The position numbers were made by a program, and so were the translations under genes. Below are positions 60,301 to 64,000 of a stretch of 64,000 bases of DNA, piece after piece. The notes under the pieces are model-generated. The model ran no database searches, was not told where the DNA came from, and was given only the letters and a program-made list of their open reading frames with translations. The stretch is taken from the NCBI GenBank assembly GCA_946807835.1, contig OX327697.1, positions 23,198,001-23,262,000 of the forward strand, in the 5' to 3' direction. The DNA comes from Ailanthus altissimus. Lineage: Eukaryota > Streptophyta > Magnoliopsida > Sapindales > Simaroubaceae. Every line of letters begins with the position of its first letter. Position 1 is the stretch's first letter.

Positions 60301-62639
60301 ACATGAGCCTCCATGACAAACTCCGAGTGCCACGATGGTGGTCGTCTCTTACGAGTTGATCGACGATCATCTATAGCCTCAGACTCTATTGGTTCTTGTT
60401 CTCCATGCTCTGGTGCTGTTTCAGAAGAATCTGAATCTTCTTGTACTTAATTATTTTTCATTTGTACCGTTGTAGTCTCTGGATTTTCCTTCACTGTGTT
60501 ATCATCTTCATCATTCCTTTGCAGTTTATCTTCTGCAAATATCACATCTCTGCTGATGACGACCTTATGGGTAGTGGGATCCCACAGGCGATACCCCTTG
60601 ACTCCATCAGCATATCCCAAGAAAATGTATTTTCTGAATTTTGGATTCAGCTTCGTTGTTTCTTGAGGATTGTACATCACGTACACAGGACTTCTAAATG
60701 TATGAAAGCGAGAATAATCAATTGGTTTCCCAGTCCACATCTCCATAGGTGTCTTCAACTTGATTGCTGTTGATGGTGACCGATTTACTACATAACATGC
60801 GGTTTTGACTGTTTCTGCCTAAAATGCCTTGACTAAACCTGTAGTTCTCAACATAGCTCTTGTTCTCTCCAACAAGGTTCTGTTCATCCGCTCTGCTACT
60901 CCATTCTACTAATGAGTGTAAGCTGTGTTGAATTGCCGCTTGATGCCTTTTTGTTGACAGAATGCAATAAAATTCTCACCAGTATATTCTCCTCTATTTT
61001 TTGTCCTTAAACACTTGATCTTCTTTTCTGATTCAAGTTCTACACACGCTCTGAATATTTTGAAAGATTCAAACACATATGACTTCTTCTTGATTGGATA
61101 CACCCAACATCTCATGGAGTAATCATCTATGAATGATACAAAATATCTCTCTCCCCTTAAAGACATCACTGGTGCTTGCCAAACATCAGAGTGAATTAAT
61201 TCTAAAAAATTTTTACTTCTAGAACTAGATATGCTGAATTTTAATCTGTGCTGCTTACTTCTGACATAGTGCTCACAGAAAGGTAAATGAACCAATTTGA
61301 GTCCAAGAAGTAAATTTTGATCAGAGAGAATCTTCAAACCTCGTTCCAACATATGGCCCAGTTTGCGATGTTACATTATCGTTGACTCTTCTGCTAAACT
61401 AGTTGATGTAATAGATGCATCTCCTTCCTGCAATGTTTCTCCATTAAGCATGTACAAATTTGCAACAACCTTTTCTGCCTTCATTACTACAAGCGCGTTT
61501 TTGAGAATTTTCATGGTCCTATTTTCAATTTGGGTTTTACACCCAGTGTTATCTAATTGTCCCAATGACAAAAGATTCTTCTTGAGACCTTTCACATGTC
61601 GCACCTCCTGGATAATACGAACAGTACCATCGTACATCTTCATCTTGATGGATCCTATTCCAGCAATTTCTAAAGCATGATCGTTCCCCATATATACAGA
61701 TCCTCTAGAGGTAGGTTCATATTGATGGAACCATTCTCTTTTAAAGTTCATATGCCATGTAGCTCCAGAATTCATGAGTCATACATCAGAAAATCATTTT
61801 CTGCTTTCAACAACTGTTGCTACCTCGTTGTATAAAATTTCACCATCATCTGAGGTGCTTGCAATATTCCCTTGAGGTTTGTCCTCTGCACTTTTCTTCA
61901 ATCCCTAATAATCCTTCTTCAGATGGCCTTTCTTGCCACAATGGTAGCACTTGACGTTCTTCTTACTTCTAGATTTTGGTCTACCATGATTTTGACTCCC
62001 ACTAAGGCCATGTTCTGTTGATCTACCTCTCATCATTGTCAAAGATTCTGCTTGTTGCAAATATTCCTGTTTGTCTTTTTTATTTTTTCGTCTTCGTTCT
62101 TCTCCCAGTACAGCAGTTGTAACATCATCGAAGACTAAGAAGTTCGTTAGGATGTTATTTGTCAAGTTGATGATGAGTTGATTATACGAATTAGGTAGGC
62201 TTTGAAGTAAAATCTCTGCACGTTCACCTGCCTCTATTTTATGCCCCAATGAAGTGAGTTGAAAAAATAGAGTATTTAATGTGTTGATGTGTTCTGTCAC
62301 TAAAGTGGATTCTACCATTTGAAGAGTATACAATCTCCTTTTTAAAAAGATCTTATTGTGCAAATATTTGGCCTCATACAATTTTATGAGAGTATCTCAT
62401 ATCTCTTTTGCTGTCTTCTTTTTCACCACACTGGATAACACATTATCAGCAAGTGCTAGATGCAGATCAGCAACTGTATTACTGTCAATCTCATTCCACT
62501 TGATATCATCAGTGATACCAGCAGGCCTTTCATTAATTGCTTCTAAGCACTTGTTTTTCCTTAAAATCACATTTATTTTCATTTTTCACAATGTAAAATT
62601 ACCTCCATTGAACTTCTCAACTTCGTATTTTGCCGCCAT
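60301..62639 (-). pseudogene. gag, protease and integrase of the second copia element
   Basis: Begins MAAKYEVEKFNGGNF at 62639. Gag (to about 61905) has LALADNVLSSVVKKKTAKEI and the zinc knuckle CYHCGKKGHLKKDY with the last Cys changed to Tyr. The protease reads MNSGATWHM where DSGAT is usual (Asp to Asn). The integrase has HRKLGHM, IHSDVWQAP, LRTKNRGEY (second catalytic Asp lost) and NGVAERMNRTLLERT. The end of the region is the linker RRSTRKRRPPSWHSEF. Internal stops mostly sit at expected Trp or Gln positions. Confidence 0.92.
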
Positions 62640-62755
62640 TACTTTTCACCACGGACTGCTTTCTGCTAAAATCGGCTCCCACCGTTTCACATAAATAGTA
62701 ACCGTACGTGTGAACAGTATCCATATAGGTGAATAGTGACCTCATTCAACCAGAA

Positions 62756-62767
62756 GCTCTGATACTA
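62756..62767 (-). promoter_or_regulatory. Primer binding site of the second copia element
   Basis: The plus strand reads gctctgatacta; the complement is the initiator-Met primer site with one transition, directly inside the 5' LTR. Confidence 0.9.
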
Positions 62768-62769
62768 TT

Positions 62770-63136
62770 TATTAGAAAATTGAAGGGTAATGCAGGATCG
62801 CAGCTAAAGCGAAATTAAAAAAAAAATAATAAAAATAAAAATTAGACCAAACACAAAAGTTTACATGGTTCGATTTTTAACCTACGTCTACGAGCGAAGA
62901 CAGAAGAAACTTTTATTATTAAAAATAAATAATACAACTATTGTAGTATTTTAGCCTTATAACCCAAACTTCAATATACTCAATTCTCTCAAATCACTCA
63001 AAAACTCTCTTAAAATTAAATATCTAATGAATTGCTAAACTTTCCTTTTTATAGAGAGAGTTTAGCATAAGGCTATCCACCATTATGTAATTGTTGGCAT
63101 TGTTATATAACTAACACACGGTACCAACTATTAACA
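62770..63136 (-). repeat. 5' LTR of the second copia element
   Basis: 367 bp, ending ttaaca at the plus-strand right edge; the inner TG is mutated to TA. It is shorter than the 3' LTR because of small deletions near 63070. Confidence 0.9.
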
Positions 63137-64000
63137 CATTGTGTTGTTTCTCTTTCTCCGGTCTACTGCAATCTCTCTCCGAGTGTCTCTGCTCTCATCC
63201 ATATTCCATAAGCAAAGTCTTTCTTCTCTGTTCCCTTTTATTGATCACCATTTCCTTTTTCACTGCGCCTTTATTTTTTCGATTATAATTCCAAATATTC
63301 CCTGTGAGTATGTCTGATTCATCCATAATGGTAACAAAAGTTCGGGAGTTTTTCGTAAAATATTGGTAGTTTCACTTTCTCTTGCAGGCCTTGTGCCCCT
63401 ACTTCAACATATCTTTTTAAGGGTTTTGTTATATTCCTCACTCTTGACTCTTGCAAATTTCTCCATACACCTACCCCTATCATCTAACTCAATTTCTTCG
63501 ATCATCCCTACTTTGTTTTTCATCATCTGGACCATTGCTTTATGCATATACATGACTGGTATATTGTGGATTTGGATTCAAAAAAGATGTGTGTTGGAAT
63601 TTTATTTTGTTCACATCCCCATTCCAAACACTTTAGTTAAAACAATTAGTGGTTTATTAAAGTGCCAGGGCTCAAATGTTAGTACATTCCTCTTGTCTTT
63701 TTCAGTTTCAAAATGACACAAAAATTTATTGCTGTCTAAGCTTTCAATTTGAATTTTTTTTCTTTAAGTCTCTAAACTTGTTGCTTTGAAAGTTTCTCTG
63801 TTTACAGCTCGATTGGACCAAACTTTCGCTACCAAGTATCCCGCATTCATTTTTTATCCCCTTTCTTTCAACTCCCCAATCATTTCGATGATCTCATTTT
63901 CTTCTTCTGAAATTGCAAGGGAGCTACATAGTTTAACAAGATTTTTGTATCCATTACTCCCTCCTACCTCATATCACCATTCTTTTAGCATTCAATACAT
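63137..64000 (-). pseudogene. LINE piece 1 of 6: ORF1, running off the window
   Basis: The minus-strand reading near 63590-63400 gives IQIHNIPVMYMHKAMVQMM, KVGMIEEIEL and RGRCMEKFARVK, matching the DUF4283/zinc-finger type ORF1 of plant LINEs. The frame is broken by stops and continues beyond the right edge, so the LINE 5' end and its target duplication cannot be seen. Confidence 0.78.

Larger units (their letters stand above)
55912..63136 (-). mobile_element. Second Ty1/copia element, minus strand, nearly complete
   Basis: Short LTRs (367 and 407 bp), initiator-Met primer site, single gag-pol frame and polypurine tract in copia order, with a perfect 5-bp duplication. It is interrupted only by a SINE-like piece and a solo LTR (57990-60300). 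Gag-pol stays in one frame from 62639 down to about 60300, broken only by stops mostly at Trp or Gln positions, so it is younger or less eroded than the other copia element. Confidence 0.92.

Overview
The window is nuclear DNA of a flowering plant, almost certainly a eudicot. The evidence is strong AT-richness, one spliced plant-type LRR receptor kinase gene with GT-AG intron borders, and plant families of LINE, Ty1/copia, Ty3/gypsy, SINE and small inverted-repeat elements. The species cannot be fixed from the sequence.

Layout. Bases 1-7400 are AT-rich intergenic DNA with a (CT)20 microsatellite, a degenerate inverted-repeat unit with a GC-rich core (about 2058-3805), a minus-strand SINE with a 17-bp target duplication (4365-4530) and a hairpin MITE (about 6073-6270). 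Bases 7424-10352 hold the only convincing host gene: a two-exon leucine-rich-repeat receptor-like protein of 889 residues whose kinase domain lacks key catalytic residues, resembling the Arabidopsis At5g06940 type of probably inactive receptor kinase.

From about 10865 to the right edge, nearly everything can be read as one very old minus-strand LINE split by later insertions. Its colinear pieces, 5' to 3' on the minus strand, are 64000-63137 (ORF1), 55911-55735, 54195-52148 (ORF1 tail, endonuclease, start of RT), 21768-20220 (RT), 17598-17357 (after RT) and 11733-10865 (RNase H and poly(A)). Sitting in it, left to right, are: a Ty3/gypsy chromovirus (11734-17356); an inverted-repeat DNA element with stacked arms (17599-20219); a long-LTR Ty1/copia element (21769-52147); a solo LTR (54196-55729); and a second, minus-strand Ty1/copia element (55912-63136).

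The long-LTR copia element is itself nested. It carries a gypsy-like solo LTR in its 5' LTR, a solo LTR in gag (27938-29978), an Athila/Tat-like Ty3 element in its RT (32677-46739, with another solo LTR in its 3' LTR), and one more solo LTR in its own 3' LTR. Most junctions were solved to the base from TG...CA ends and 5-bp duplications.

The most unusual cargo is in the Athila/Tat-like element. Between integrase and 3' LTR it has an extra Cys/His-rich reading frame (40161-40838) and an intronless, decayed copy of a LOG gene (cytokinin-activating phosphoribohydrolase, about 40979-41656) with a TATA-like box just upstream. All retroelements here are dead: most premature stops sit where Trp or Gln is expected, as methylcytosine deamination would produce.
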